This document shows positions 52,401-62,185 of a stretch of 64,000 nucleotides of DNA, one piece after another. Numbering within the stretch: position 1 is the first letter of the stretch; each line of letters starts with the position of its first letter. Below the pieces are notes generated by a model. That model was not told the origin of the DNA. It saw only the letters and a list, made by a program, of their open reading frames with translations, and ran no database searches. Both the position numbers and the translations under genes were made by a program. Origin of the DNA: Succinatimonas sp. UBA6849 (GTDB lineage Bacteria; Pseudomonadota; Gammaproteobacteria; Enterobacterales; Succinivibrionaceae); contig DKDL01000050.1 in assembly GCA_002449335.1 (NCBI GenBank), positions 11,417 through 75,416 on the forward strand, in the 5' to 3' direction.

Positions 52401-52513
52401 TGTATCAAGACATAGAGAGAGTTTATAACTTTATAGTAATTTTGGCTCTTACCTAAAAGGTACAATTAGTAACTATGCATCAACTGACTTTGTTAGTAAC
52501 TAGGTGAAGCTAA

Positions 52514-53428
52514 CTATGCATAGTCTGAAATTGATGGTGTCATATAAGAGCGATACTTATTTACAAGTTTTGACAAATCATTGCTCTTACTTTGTACTAG
52601 GTTATTAAGCTCCTTATCACTAATACCTGCATTTAAGGTACTGTAAACAGGCTTTAACAACTCCTGATAAGAGGATAGAGCTTTATCAAACTCATCAGGA
52701 TCATTTAAGTTAACATTTGAGAATAATGAGGTAATTGAATTGATTACATCCTCATTGGTAGCTTGTGGCAATATAGTTTCGGTACCTTCTTTTACATTGG
52801 TTTTAAGACCAATCTTATTAAAGGATTCATTGATGTAGCCAGCCTGTTCTTTGGAAATAATATTAGACTTGCCGTAATAGTCTTTAATACCTGAAAAAGA
52901 GCTGATAGTCTCTTTAGAGCTATTCTCAGTTGCCAAATCCTGCTGACTATTTACATACTCTTTAACAGCAGAGGTTAAGACTTTTGCCTGATCCTCATTT
53001 AAATTGTTTTTAGCATAGGTAGTGACGATATTAGTCATAATCGACTGTTTAGCATAATCGTCATAATCAAGAAAAGACTTGGTCTTTACATCAGAGCGCA
53101 TGCTCTGAATTAAATCACGACAGTTTTGAAATTCATCTTTTGAGAACTTGGTATCCATCAGTGTGATATTACCATCTTCATCATAAGTAGCATCTGGCTT
53201 TGATTCAAAGAAGATGGTGGCGGCATGAGAGATCTTACTGTCTTGTAGCAATTCACAAGATGAAGTATCAAGCTTGTTCATGACATCATCAGAGTCAATT
53301 AAATTCTTACTTTCATTTAAAGACTGCACACTCTGACGTAATTTCTCAGGATCAAGCTTGGTGTAATTGACTTTGGTCTGACTTTTAACAAGTTGAGCAG
53401 GACTTGCATCTAAAGAGAAAAGATCCAT
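52514..53428 (-). CDS. Unrecognised hydrophilic protein
   Basis: I do not recognise this protein. Start at ATG 53428 (MDLFSLDASPAQLVKSQ), with TTAGGAGAG four bases before it; a longer frame from 53443 lacks such a site. About 304 residues, acidic and mostly helical, with no signal peptide or membrane segment. One stretch resembles an EF-hand-like loop (DATYDEDGNITLMD, about 79-92), followed by TKFSKDEFQNCRDLIQSM, which is suggestive but unproven calcium binding. A perfect palindrome TGTATAG-TTAT-CTATACA (53443-53460) precedes the gene and may be an operator. It lies between pntB and another unrecognised gene with a similar ribosome site. Confidence 0.6.
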   Translation of the reverse strand: MDLFSLDASPAQLVKSQTKVNYTKLDPEKLRQSVQSLNESKNLIDSDDVMNKLDTSSCELLQDSKISHAATIFFESKPDATYDEDGNITLMDTKFSKDEFQNCRDLIQSMRSDVKTKSFLDYDDYAKQSIMTNIVTTYAKNNLNEDQAKVLTSAVKEYVNSQQDLATENSSKETISSFSGIKDYYGKSNIISKEQAGYINESFNKIGLKTNVKEGTETILPQATNEDVINSITSLFSNVNLNDPDEFDKALSSYQELLKPVYSTLNAGISDKELNNLVQSKSNDLSKLVNKYRSYMTPSISDYA

Positions 53429-53442
53429 AAACTCTCCTAACA

Positions 53443-53460
53443 TGTATAGTTATCTATACA
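53443..53460. promoter_or_regulatory. Palindrome upstream of the unrecognised gene at 52514-53428
   Basis: TGTATAG (53443-53449) and CTATACA (53454-53460) are exact inverted repeats with a TTAT spacer, 15 bases from the start codon. Possible operator or 5' UTR hairpin. Confidence 0.4.
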
Positions 53461-53493
53461 GTTAACGGTCAGATTTAACTTTATCTTTAGGCA

Positions 53494-53528
53494 AAAATAA
53501 AGGTCTTACCCTAATTAGAGTAAGACCT
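53494..53528 (-). terminator. Rho-independent terminator after pntB
   Basis: AGGTCTTAC (53501-53509) pairs with GTAAGACCT (53520-53528); on the minus strand TTTATTTTTG follows. Confidence 0.85.
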
Positions 53529-53558
53529 CTTATCTTATGAAATTAGCTTTAGGCTAAA

Positions 53559-54989
53559 TTATAAGTTTGCAACGATATCCTCAACTGTCTTCTTAGCATC
53601 ACCGAAGCACATTGAGGTGTTGTCCTTGAAGAACAGTGGGTTCTGAACACCAGCATAGCCTGGGTTCATAGAACGCTTGAATACTACAACATTGCGAGCC
53701 TTCCAAACCTCAAGTACTGGCATACCAGCGATTGGGCTTGATGGATCCTCAGCAGCTGCTGGGTTAACAGTATCGTTAGCACCGATAACTAATACAGTAT
53801 CTGTGTTCTCGAAATCGTCATTGATTTCGTCCATTTCAAATACAATATCGTATGGAACCTTTGCCTCAGCTAACAGAACGTTCATATGTCCTGGTAGACG
53901 ACCTGCTACAGGGTGAATAGCGAAGCGAACTTCGATACCACGAGCCTTTAATTTCTCAGTTAAAGCAGCAACAGCGTTCTGAGCCTGAGCTACAGCCATA
54001 CCATAGCCTGGGGTGATGATAACTGAGCTTGAGTTCTTTAATAAGTCAGCAACTTCATTTGCCTTTAACTCATGATACTCGCCCATTTCCTCATCTTTCT
54101 TTGCAGCAGCTGGAGCATTACCAAAGCCACCTGCGATAACAGAGATGAATGAACGGTTCATAGCCTTACACATAATGTAAGACAGAATAGCACCTGAAGA
54201 ACCTACTAAAGCACCGGTTACGATCAGAAGGTCGTTATTTAACATGAAGCCTGATGCTGCAGCTGCCCAACCTGAGTATGAGTTCAGCATTGAGATAACT
54301 ACAGGCATATCAGCACCACCGATAGCAGCAACTAAGTGAACACCAAATAGTAAAGCAATAACTGTCATTACTAATAATGGGAATGCAGGAGCCTCATTAC
54401 CAGCTAAGAACCAAATCAATAACAGGAATGAAACGACTAAAGCACCTAAGTTTAGAGCATTACCAAATGGTAAGGTTAGAGGAGCTGACTTAAAGATACG
54501 TAACTTATAGGTACCGTTTAACTTACCGTAAGCTACGATAGAACCTGTAAAGGTTACAGCACCGATGAAGATACCCAAGAAGATTTCAACTAACTCTGTA
54601 TTTAGTTCTGCAACTGGAGTTGCCATGAATACAGCAGGATCTTCTTGCATGTGGATGTAGCTGTTAAAGCCTACTAATACAGCTGCTAAACCTACGAAGC
54701 TGTGTAAGCAAGCGATAAGCTCTGGCATCTGAGTCATCTGAACTTTACGTGCAACGTAAATACCGACAACAGCACCACCGATCATAGCAACAACAATCAC
54801 GAAGATACATACTGCTGGATTATCGAAGATGTTGCCAACGCGAACGAAGGTTGCTAATAAGGCAATGGCCATACCAACCATACCAGATAGACAGCCCATT
54901 TTTGCAGTTTCCTGCTTTGATAGACCTGCTAACGCCATAATGAATAATAGCGCTGCAAGAATGTAGGCCATATGAGTTAAACCTAACAT
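53559..54989 (-). CDS. pntB: NAD(P) transhydrogenase beta subunit
   Basis: Membrane subunit of the proton-translocating transhydrogenase that exchanges hydride between NADH and NADP. The 476 residues have about nine N-terminal membrane helices and a C-terminal NADP-binding domain (about 300-476; [61 protein letters not shown]). It follows pntA by 21 bases. All motifs are intact, so a functional NADPH-generating complex is expected. Confidence 0.97.
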   Translation of the reverse strand: MLGLTHMAYILAALLFIMALAGLSKQETAKMGCLSGMVGMAIALLATFVRVGNIFDNPAVCIFVIVVAMIGGAVVGIYVARKVQMTQMPELIACLHSFVGLAAVLVGFNSYIHMQEDPAVFMATPVAELNTELVEIFLGIFIGAVTFTGSIVAYGKLNGTYKLRIFKSAPLTLPFGNALNLGALVVSFLLLIWFLAGNEAPAFPLLVMTVIALLFGVHLVAAIGGADMPVVISMLNSYSGWAAAASGFMLNNDLLIVTGALVGSSGAILSYIMCKAMNRSFISVIAGGFGNAPAAAKKDEEMGEYHELKANEVADLLKNSSSVIITPGYGMAVAQAQNAVAALTEKLKARGIEVRFAIHPVAGRLPGHMNVLLAEAKVPYDIVFEMDEINDDFENTDTVLVIGANDTVNPAAAEDPSSPIAGMPVLEVWKARNVVVFKRSMNPGYAGVQNPLFFKDNTSMCFGDAKKTVEDIVANL

Positions 54990-55010
54990 ATTAAATTATC
55001 TCCTTACCTA

Positions 55011-56546
55011 CTATTGCTGTTTTCTGAACATAGCTAGCATACGGCGTGTTACAGCGAAACCACCAAAGATATTGATAGATACGAGTAAAACACCAATAAA
55101 TGCAAGAATGCCGATAATGATTGAATCGCCAATCTGCACCATTGCACCTACAACCACAATACCTGAAATAGCATTAGTTACAGACATCAATGGAGTGTGC
55201 AGTGAGTGTGAAACGTTCCATACAACGTAGTAACCTACAACGCAAGCTAATACGAATACGGTGAAGTGTGGTAAGAACTTCTCTGGAGCGTAGCCACCGA
55301 TTAACATGAATGCAACTACGATTGCAGCTAGAGCTACAATCTTTAAAGCAGGGCTTGCTTTCTTAGGCTCTTGCTTTGCAGGAGCTGCAGCATCAGCCTT
55401 AGCCTTAGGAGCTGCTGATACGCTGATCTTTGGAGGTGGGAAGGTAACTTCGCCATCTTTAGTAACAGTCATGTTACGTAGAACAACGTCATCAAAGTTT
55501 ACATCGATTAAGCCGTCTTTGTTCTTGCATAGAAGCTTCATCAGATTTACTAAGTTTGTTGAGTAAAGCTGTGAAGACTGAGCAGGAAGACGAGCTGCAA
55601 GATCGGTGTAACCGATCATCTTAACGCCGTTATCAGTGGTGATAACCTTACCTGCAACTGTGCCTTCGCAGTTACCGCCTGTTGCAGCAGCTAAGTCAAC
55701 AATTACAGAACCAGGTTTCATTGAAGCAACCATCTCTTTAGTAATTAGACGTGGAGCTTTCTTGCCTGGAATTGCAGCGGTGGTAATGATGATATCTACA
55801 TCTTTACACTGCTTTGCAAATAATTCCATTTCAGCTTTGATGAACTCATCTGACATTACCTTAGCGTAACCGTCTGATGAACCGCCATCTTCAGTCTTGA
55901 AATCAAGCTTTAAGAATTCGCCACCCATTGATCTAATCTGATCTGCGACCTCAAGACGAGTATCAAATGCTCGAACAATAGCACCTAATGAGTGAGCTGT
56001 ACCGATGGCAGCTAGACCTGCAACACCAGCACCGATAACCATTACTTTTGCAGGAGGAACTTTACCTGCAGCAGTTACCTGACCTGTAAAGAATCTGCCA
56101 AATGCATGTGCAGCTTCAATAACAGCACGATAACCTGAAATATTTGCAGTTGATGATAAAGCATCTAAAGACTGTGCACGAGAAATACGTGGCACCATGT
56201 CCATTGCCATTACAGTTACTTTCTTGGCATTGAGCTTATCAACCAAATCTTTGTTCTGAGCAGGACGGATAAAACTTACAAGAGTTTGGCCTTCATGCAT
56301 CAGTTCAATTTCAGCATCGGTTGGAGCATTTAACTTAAAGATAATGTCGGCTGACCAAACATCTTTCTCTTTACCTATCTTTGCACCAGCTTTCTCATAT
56401 GCAGAGTCGTCAAAACTTGCAAGAGCACCAGCATTGCTTTGAACAGCTACTTCAAAGCCTAATTTTAAAAGCTTACCTACGGTGTCTGGAGTTGCAGCAA
56501 CTCTAGTCTCACCTTGCAAGCTCTCTTTAGGAATACCTATAAGCAT
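55011..56546 (-). CDS. pntA: NAD(P) transhydrogenase alpha subunit
   Basis: NAD-binding subunit. The ATG at 56546 ([17 protein letters not shown]) is preferred over a longer frame from 56573 because it gives the standard N-terminus, has CAGGGA before it, and yields 511 residues (510 in E. coli). The soluble part carries [20 protein letters not shown] and the Rossmann motif [21 protein letters not shown] Lys/Ala/Pro linker (about 385-405) leads to four membrane helices. On the minus strand upstream a TATAAT (56634-56629) is visible without a properly spaced -35. Confidence 0.97.
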   Translation of the reverse strand: MLIGIPKESLQGETRVAATPDTVGKLLKLGFEVAVQSNAGALASFDDSAYEKAGAKIGKEKDVWSADIIFKLNAPTDAEIELMHEGQTLVSFIRPAQNKDLVDKLNAKKVTVMAMDMVPRISRAQSLDALSSTANISGYRAVIEAAHAFGRFFTGQVTAAGKVPPAKVMVIGAGVAGLAAIGTAHSLGAIVRAFDTRLEVADQIRSMGGEFLKLDFKTEDGGSSDGYAKVMSDEFIKAEMELFAKQCKDVDIIITTAAIPGKKAPRLITKEMVASMKPGSVIVDLAAATGGNCEGTVAGKVITTDNGVKMIGYTDLAARLPAQSSQLYSTNLVNLMKLLCKNKDGLIDVNFDDVVLRNMTVTKDGEVTFPPPKISVSAAPKAKADAAAPAKQEPKKASPALKIVALAAIVVAFMLIGGYAPEKFLPHFTVFVLACVVGYYVVWNVSHSLHTPLMSVTNAISGIVVVGAMVQIGDSIIIGILAFIGVLLVSINIFGGFAVTRRMLAMFRKQQ

Positions 56547-56573
56547 CGCATTTCCCTGTTTGAAAATAGTCAC

Positions 56574-56990
56574 TTTCGCGACCTAATTAGTATAAGTTAA
56601 TCAAGACTTTCGTCTCAGTTACTCTAGTATTATAGGTGTTTAATGCTGTTTTCTATATGTCAAAGTTCAAAAATGAGCCTTTAAGATGAATTTTGTGAAT
56701 AATAAAATTCTTATTTATTGATATATAAGGATTTATTTTATTTAATGATATATCTGAATATTTTTGTCAATCGCTTAGATTTAGTGCAATAAAATGTTTG
56801 TAACCGTTTAAATTATCTAAAAAAAGTTATTTTTTTGAAAAATTAAGCCATATTTAAACGGACGCAGATTTCAAAAATTGCGGTTAATTTTAGAAAGTCA
56901 TAACGATTTTCTAAGAAGGATATAATTGTGAAGACTTTAGAATAGTTTCTCCCCTGATCTGAAATATCCTTCAAAAGGGAGGATCTAAAC
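56574..56990. other. AT-rich gap upstream of pntA
   Basis: About 420 bases with no credible gene. It contains pntA promoter candidates on the minus strand and, on the plus strand, a TATAAT (56921-56926) ahead of the short frame at 56991. Confidence 0.45.
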
Positions 56991-57026
56991 ATGACAGAAA
57001 AGACAAATAAGCGGTTAATCCACTAA
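56991..57026 (+). pseudogene. Possible gene start remnant: strong ribosome site and 11 codons
   Basis: GGGAGG (56978-56983) stands seven bases before ATG 56991, with a TATAAT 65 bases upstream, but the frame (MTEKTNKRLIH) stops after 11 codons, inside the 3' end of the convergent AAA-like gene. This could be a gene truncated by arrival of that gene, or a leader peptide, or chance. Confidence 0.25.
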
Positions 57027-58676
57027 GACCTTTTCTAAAGCTACAATTTCACAAACTGGAGTATCGCTCTTTTCTCTACTCTTAGAGTTATTCTCTAAGA
57101 CTAAAGCTACTGGTACTACAGTCTTATCTGTAAGACGTCTTGCGTACTTGTTCTTTATGATTTGCTCTTTTGCTTCATTAAGCTTTGTATCAATGTCTTT
57201 AGAACTATCAGTTACCTTTAATTCAAAGACATATAGGTAGTCACTTGCTTCTGCTGTAATATCCGCCCTTCCACAAGCTCCCATTACCTCAGTTGAGGCG
57301 GATACGTTAAAAGTAAGGATAGCTAGCTTTAGTACATCCCTAAAACATGCTTCATTAAAGTTCTTTACGGTTTCGTAGGAGAATTCATTGATGAAGCAAT
57401 TAAAGATATCCTTTAGCTTGTCTAAGTTATTCTCACAAAGAGCTTCATATAGAGAAATAGTAAACTTTTCCTGAACATCATTATCGTTAGTTAATAGTCT
57501 TAACAAGATTTCAGAATAAACTTGCTTTACCTCTAGATTTGGAATGCCAACCTTAAAAATGTCATATACAACAGACTTAATACAGAAATAACCTGCCTGA
57601 TACAAGATTGCAAATAAATCAATGTTAGCTATATTTTCAATGCTTGGATACAGTGAGTCTGAATCTTTATTGACCGTTGAGTCAATACCTAGTAGTTTTT
57701 GCAACTCCAATGTGGTGTTCTTTTCTAAACCTTGTTTTAAGTAGTTCACTAGGAAAGAAGGCCTTGAGCCTCCTGATAACACCCAGTAAGGGATAAAACC
57801 TTTTTCAGGACTTTCTAAAAACTTAATGATTGACCATGGATTGTAAACATGGTGCAAACATTCTTCATCAAAGCTATAACCATCATAGTTTCTTTTAATT
57901 TCTTCAACTACAGTTTCATGATTATAGATATCTGTTTCATTCTCTTTATTCAATTCTATAGCAGCATTATCAATGTACTCACAAAAGTACTTTTCTAATT
58001 CTTCAGTGGTAAAGCCTAATAATGCGCCATATCTGAGATCTAAAGTTAAATCATGTAAATTGTTAAATCCTGAGAATATGGAAGTATGTGAGTAATAAGT
58101 AACACCTGTGATAAAGACAAAACGGAATTTTTCTTGACAGGATTTAACTGTTAAATAGAAGTTAGATAAGATCTTACGTCTTTCTTCAAATTCATTACTA
58201 TCATTAAAAACTGCTGTTAGTGGAGCATCATATTCATCTACTAACAGTACTACTTCATCTTCTTTTTTTAGTGACTTTTCAAGGAAGATACCAGGACTGA
58301 CTATGTCTTCTTTTGTAGGTTCAATGCCTGCATCTTCAAGTGAAAACCTAAAGGCTTCAATAAAGTCTTTATTAAAAGAACTGTTTGAAGGAACTTCTTT
58401 GAAGGTAGAAAAATCTAAATGGATAACTTTGTAAGTTTTATCATCCCATAAAGGTTCAATCTCTAAACCTTTGAATTTCTCTATACCATGAGCAAAGAGC
58501 TCATGTAAGGTATTGATGAGAGTTGACTTACCAAAGCGTCTTGGGCGGGTTAATAAAAATGGGCCTTTGCTTTTAGCAAAGTTAGCGATGATACCGGTCT
58601 TGTCTACATAGATACTGTTTGTCTCTATGAGTTTAGAAAAACTAGCATAGTTAGGCAGTTTCTTTGTAAATTCCAT
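57015..58676 (-). CDS. AAA-like ATPase / PD-(D/E)XK nuclease-fold protein
   Basis: Two-domain protein of 553 residues. The N-terminal part is the AAA-ATPase-like family: YVDKTGIIANFAKSKGPFLL, a variant P-loop RPRRFGKSTLINTLHEL (about 44-60), Walker B VVLLVDEYDAPL (about 143-154) and FITGVTYYSHTSIFSGFNNL. The C-terminal part (about 455-530) has the nuclease-superfamily pattern GRADITAEASDYLYVFELKV, with GRxD then ExK. Such proteins form large paralogue families in anaerobic gut bacteria and have no settled function; defence or selfish behaviour has been suggested. It is a solitary gene inserted between pntA and rpiA. Confidence 0.85.
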   Translation of the reverse strand: MEFTKKLPNYASFSKLIETNSIYVDKTGIIANFAKSKGPFLLTRPRRFGKSTLINTLHELFAHGIEKFKGLEIEPLWDDKTYKVIHLDFSTFKEVPSNSSFNKDFIEAFRFSLEDAGIEPTKEDIVSPGIFLEKSLKKEDEVVLLVDEYDAPLTAVFNDSNEFEERRKILSNFYLTVKSCQEKFRFVFITGVTYYSHTSIFSGFNNLHDLTLDLRYGALLGFTTEELEKYFCEYIDNAAIELNKENETDIYNHETVVEEIKRNYDGYSFDEECLHHVYNPWSIIKFLESPEKGFIPYWVLSGGSRPSFLVNYLKQGLEKNTTLELQKLLGIDSTVNKDSDSLYPSIENIANIDLFAILYQAGYFCIKSVVYDIFKVGIPNLEVKQVYSEILLRLLTNDNDVQEKFTISLYEALCENNLDKLKDIFNCFINEFSYETVKNFNEACFRDVLKLAILTFNVSASTEVMGACGRADITAEASDYLYVFELKVTDSSKDIDTKLNEAKEQIIKNKYARRLTDKTVVPVALVLENNSKSREKSDTPVCEIVALEKVLVD

Positions 58677-58785
58677 ATTATAGTCCTAAAAGATCACTCT
58701 TGAGGCTAGTATAACATTAGCAATAATTTAATTTCTTGAGCAAAATAAAAGCTTATGAATAAATAAGAAAAATTGCAGGAAACTT

Positions 58786-58811
58786 AAGCTCAGGAAAGAA
58801 CTCCTGAGCTT
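58786..58811 (-). terminator. Hairpin after rpiA
   Basis: AAGCTCAGGA (58786-58795) pairs with TCCTGAGCTT (58802-58811) with a 6-base loop. The T-run on the minus strand is short, so termination strength is uncertain. Confidence 0.55.
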
Positions 58812-58832
58812 TGAAATGAACAGTTTAAAAGA

Positions 58833-59501
58833 TTATTTTCTCTTTAAAACTTTTACGCCTTCTTCTGTTGCGTAAAGAACGATGTCAGCACCTTTAGTTG
58901 CAAATAAACCTACGGTTACAACACCAGGGATCTGGTTAATCTTCTGCTCTAAAGCTACTGGATCAGTAATATGCAGACCATGAACATCTAAGATCTCACA
59001 ACCGTTGTCGGTAATGCAATCTTTACGTAATACAGGATCACCACCTAAGGTACGTAAGGTACGAGCTACTTGCTCACGTGCCATTGGAATAACTTCAACT
59101 GGCAGAGGGAATTTGCCTAAGCAATCAACAAGCTTTGATTTATCAACAATACAGATAAACTTTGAAGCCATTGAAGTTAAAATCTTCTCGCGTGTTAAAC
59201 AAGCACCGCCACCTTTAATCATATTAAAGTTAGGATCAACCTCATCAGCGCCATCGATGTAAACCTCATAAGGTTCAGTCTTATTAGGATCTACAACTTT
59301 AACACCAATCTTTGTTAATGCTTCAGTAGTCTTGTTTGAAGAGCTTACAGCTGCTGCAACAGGAACTTTATTAAGACCGATCTGCTCAATAAATTTCATT
59401 ACAGTAGAACCACTGCCTACGCCTAGAACTGCATTCTTAGGAATATAGTCTAAAGCTGCCTTAGCAACCATTACCTTTAATTCATCCTGTGTCATTTGCA
59501 T
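58833..59501 (-). CDS. rpiA: Ribose-5-phosphate isomerase A
   Basis: Interconverts ribose 5-phosphate and ribulose 5-phosphate. The 222 residues show GVGSGSTVMKFIE, AAVSSSNKTTE, YIDGADEVDPNFNMIKGGGA and LVDCLGKFPLPVEV, with the catalytic Glu in LTREKIL. Start at ATG 59501, or MTQDE six bases later. It follows tyrS by seven bases, so both are probably one transcript. Confidence 0.97.
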   Translation of the reverse strand: MQMTQDELKVMVAKAALDYIPKNAVLGVGSGSTVMKFIEQIGLNKVPVAAAVSSSNKTTEALTKIGVKVVDPNKTEPYEVYIDGADEVDPNFNMIKGGGACLTREKILTSMASKFICIVDKSKLVDCLGKFPLPVEVIPMAREQVARTLRTLGGDPVLRKDCITDNGCEILDVHGLHITDPVALEQKINQIPGVVTVGLFATKGADIVLYATEEGVKVLKRK

Positions 59502-59508
59502 ACCTCTA

Positions 59509-60696
59509 TTAAGCTACAGTAACCTTTGCAAAGCGACGCTTGCCAACCTGCCAAATTGCAGTACCTTTCTCAACAGGAGCGCCCTTATCGGTAATAACCT
59601 TACCGTCGCACTTAACAGCTGATTGCTTGATCATTCTCATTGCATCAGATGTTGAAGCACATAAGCCGGCATCCTTTAGCAGATTTGGAATAGTAGTTGA
59701 AGTTACAGTTACCTCAGGGATGTCATCAGGTAATGCACCTTTAGCAAACTGAGACTTAAAGCCTTCAACAGCAGCATTAGCAGCTTCTTCACCATGGTAA
59801 CGGGCAACAATTTCACGACCTAATTCAATCTTAGCATCGCGAGGGTTCATTTCACCAGAGTTGCACTTATCATGAATTGCCTTGATTTCATCAACATTCT
59901 TGAATGATAAAAGATCATAGTATGACCACATTAAATCATCAGAAATTGACATAATCTTACCGAACATCTCTTTAGGAGCTTCGGTTACACCGATGTAGTT
60001 GTGCTTAGACTTAGACATCTTAACTACGCCATCTAAACCAACTAACAGAGGCATCATCAGTACGCACTGAGGCTCCATGCCAGCGTCTTTCTGTAACTCA
60101 CGGCCCATCAATAAGTTAAACTTCTGATCGGTACCGCCTAACTCAACATCAGCCTTGATAGCTACTGAGTCATAGCCCTGGAATAATGGGTATAAGAACT
60201 CGTGAATTGCGATAGGCTGCTTTGAAGCAAAACGCTTTGAGAAATCGTCACGCTCTAACATACGAGCTACAGTTAGTTTTGAAGCTAACTTAATGGTACC
60301 TGCAGCACCTAATTTCTCACACCACTCGCTGTTGTAGCGGATCTCGGTTAAATCTTTATCTAAGATCTTAAAAGCCTGTTCAGCATAGGTCTTAGCATTT
60401 TCAATGATCTGCTCACGAGGTAACTCAGGACGAGTTGCATTCTTACCTGAAGGATCACCAATTGAAGCTGTAAAGTCACCGATGATTAAAACAATCTTAT
60501 GTCCTAACTTTTGGAAGGTTCTGAGCTTATTTAAGATCACGGTGTGACCTAAATGGATGTCAGGAGCTGTTGGATCCATACCTAACTTGATAGTTAACTG
60601 GCGACCTGATTCAAGTTTTTTCTTTAATTCGTCTAATGGAATAATTTCTTCTGCACCACGAGCAATTTCACGTAATGCGTTCTCGATATCTGACAT
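59509..60696 (-). CDS. tyrS: Tyrosyl-tRNA synthetase
   Basis: Class I synthetase of 395 residues. HIGH-type motif [13 protein letters not shown] (about 46-58), [20 protein letters not shown], the KMSKS loop [12 protein letters not shown] and a C-terminal S4 RNA-binding domain ([19 protein letters not shown]) are present. The sequence between HIGH and KMSKS is of the shorter TyrZ-like branch rather than the E. coli TyrS branch. Divergent from anmK, a pairing common in gammaproteobacteria, and followed by rpiA. Confidence 0.96.
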   Translation of the reverse strand: MSDIENALREIARGAEEIIPLDELKKKLESGRQLTIKLGMDPTAPDIHLGHTVILNKLRTFQKLGHKIVLIIGDFTASIGDPSGKNATRPELPREQIIENAKTYAEQAFKILDKDLTEIRYNSEWCEKLGAAGTIKLASKLTVARMLERDDFSKRFASKQPIAIHEFLYPLFQGYDSVAIKADVELGGTDQKFNLLMGRELQKDAGMEPQCVLMMPLLVGLDGVVKMSKSKHNYIGVTEAPKEMFGKIMSISDDLMWSYYDLLSFKNVDEIKAIHDKCNSGEMNPRDAKIELGREIVARYHGEEAANAAVEGFKSQFAKGALPDDIPEVTVTSTTIPNLLKDAGLCASTSDAMRMIKQSAVKCDGKVITDKGAPVEKGTAIWQVGKRRFAKVTVA

Positions 60697-60810
60697 CTGA
60701 CTAATATCCTAAATTTATGAATTTCAAAAACAGACAATAATTCCGTTATTTTATATTAAAATGACTTCTAACTCCATTTAATCTTGTTTTTCGATAAAAA
60801 AAGGACCTTT

Positions 60811-61986
60811 ATGTCTGAGTTTTATATAGGATTGATGTCAGGCACCAGCGTTGACGGCATCGATGCTGTTTTAGTTGATTTTGATAATTATGAAAAAAAT
60901 GGAAAATCTACAACTACTTTAGAAAGTAAGTTAAAAAGTAAGATTGTAGATTCTGTAAGTATCGATTTTGATGATGAGCTAAAACAGTTGCTGCACAGCT
61001 TATGTATAGGCACAGACAATGAGATTGAAAAAGCAGGTGTAGCCAGAGTTAAACTTGCTGAATATGAAGCTGAGGCTGTAAACGAACTGATTAAAAAAGC
61101 CAAGATAAAAAAAGAAGATGTAGTAGCAGTTGGCTGTCATGGACAGACTGTAAGACATCGACCTGAAAAAGGCTTTTCAATTCAGTTAGACGATGGTCCT
61201 AGAGTTGCTGCACTTACAGATATTGATGTTATCAATAACTTTAGAGCAGCTGATATTGCCAACGGTGGTAATGGAGCACCCTTAACTCAGGCTTTCCACA
61301 GAATTCAATTTGCGTCAAATGACAAAGTATCAATGGTGCTCAATTTAGGTGGAATCGCTAATCTTACAGTTATTGATAAAGATCCTGAACACTCAATTCT
61401 GCAGGCTTTTGATACGGGTCCTGCTAATACCTTAATTGATGCTGCTACAAGACTGCTATTAAAAAAGCCTTTTGACAAAGACGGTGAAATTGCAAGATCT
61501 GGTAAAGTAATCCCAGCTCTCTTAGCTAAGTACTTATCAGAGCCTTATTTACAGTTACCACCTCCAAAATCAACAGGTCGAGAAACTTTTAATCCAGAGT
61601 TCATCGCTGAAGAACTGTTACTTGCAACTCAAGACAAAACTTTTATCCCTGATTTAATTGCAACCTTAACTGAATTTACCGTAGTAGCTTCTGTAAATGC
61701 GATAAGACAGTGTCTGTTTAAATACAAGATTGACTCTGCACGTCTTATCTTATGTGGCGGTGGAGCTTATAACAGCCTCATTGTAGAGAGATTTACAAAG
61801 CTCTTAGAAAAACAGCATGTAGAGGTAGTATGTGCTGACAGTCTAGGTGTGAACTCTAAACTTATTGAAGCTCATGCTTTTGCTTTCTTTGCTTATATGT
61901 TCTGTCATAGAAAGCCATTGGATTTAGGTAACAGCACTGGTGCACAAAGACCATCAATCTTAGGCTGTCTTAACCCTAAGGCTTAA
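60811..61986 (+). CDS. anmK: Anhydro-N-acetylmuramic acid kinase
   Basis: Phosphorylates 1,6-anhydroMurNAc from cell-wall turnover, with ring opening, for recycling to GlcNAc. The ATG at 60811 (MSEFYIGLMSGTSVDGIDAV) is preferred over a frame opening at 60784 because AAAGGACC precedes it. About 391 residues. GLMSGTSVDGIDAVLVD, VGCHGQTVRHRP, ADIANGGNGAPL, LNLGGIANLTV and LCGGGAYNSLI are family motifs. It fits with lytic transglycosylase MltD in this window as part of peptidoglycan recycling. Confidence 0.95.
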   Translation: MSEFYIGLMSGTSVDGIDAVLVDFDNYEKNGKSTTTLESKLKSKIVDSVSIDFDDELKQLLHSLCIGTDNEIEKAGVARVKLAEYEAEAVNELIKKAKIKKEDVVAVGCHGQTVRHRPEKGFSIQLDDGPRVAALTDIDVINNFRAADIANGGNGAPLTQAFHRIQFASNDKVSMVLNLGGIANLTVIDKDPEHSILQAFDTGPANTLIDAATRLLLKKPFDKDGEIARSGKVIPALLAKYLSEPYLQLPPPKSTGRETFNPEFIAEELLLATQDKTFIPDLIATLTEFTVVASVNAIRQCLFKYKIDSARLILCGGGAYNSLIVERFTKLLEKQHVEVVCADSLGVNSKLIEAHAFAFFAYMFCHRKPLDLGNSTGAQRPSILGCLNPKA

Positions 61987-62037
61987 AGAATTGGCATGTA
62001 TCTGACACTAATAGGCATGTTTTGAGTTTTAAATAAA

Positions 62038-62070
62038 GCTAACATAAGCTGTAAATTAGCTTATGTTAGC
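62038..62070 (+). terminator. Hairpin after anmK
   Basis: GCTAACATAAGCT (62038-62050) pairs perfectly with AGCTTATGTTAGC (62058-62070) across a 7-base loop. The following T-run is interrupted, so it is a moderate intrinsic terminator. Confidence 0.6.
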
Positions 62071-62185
62071 TTGATTACTTTGTTTTACCTCGTTGATATT
62101 AAGCATATAGAAAGTATCAATTTAGCTTGATTGAACACGATAGACTGTATATAGACAAACTGAATACAGATAGACTGAATAAATT

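Noticed and set aside
56629..56663. Sigma-70 promoter of pntA made of TTGACA and TATAAT on the minus strand
   Set aside because: The hexamers are both perfect but 23 bases apart, too far for a normal promoter.
57015..58676. Prophage or insertion sequence
   Set aside because: No integrase, transposase, terminal repeats or phage genes flank the AAA-like gene.
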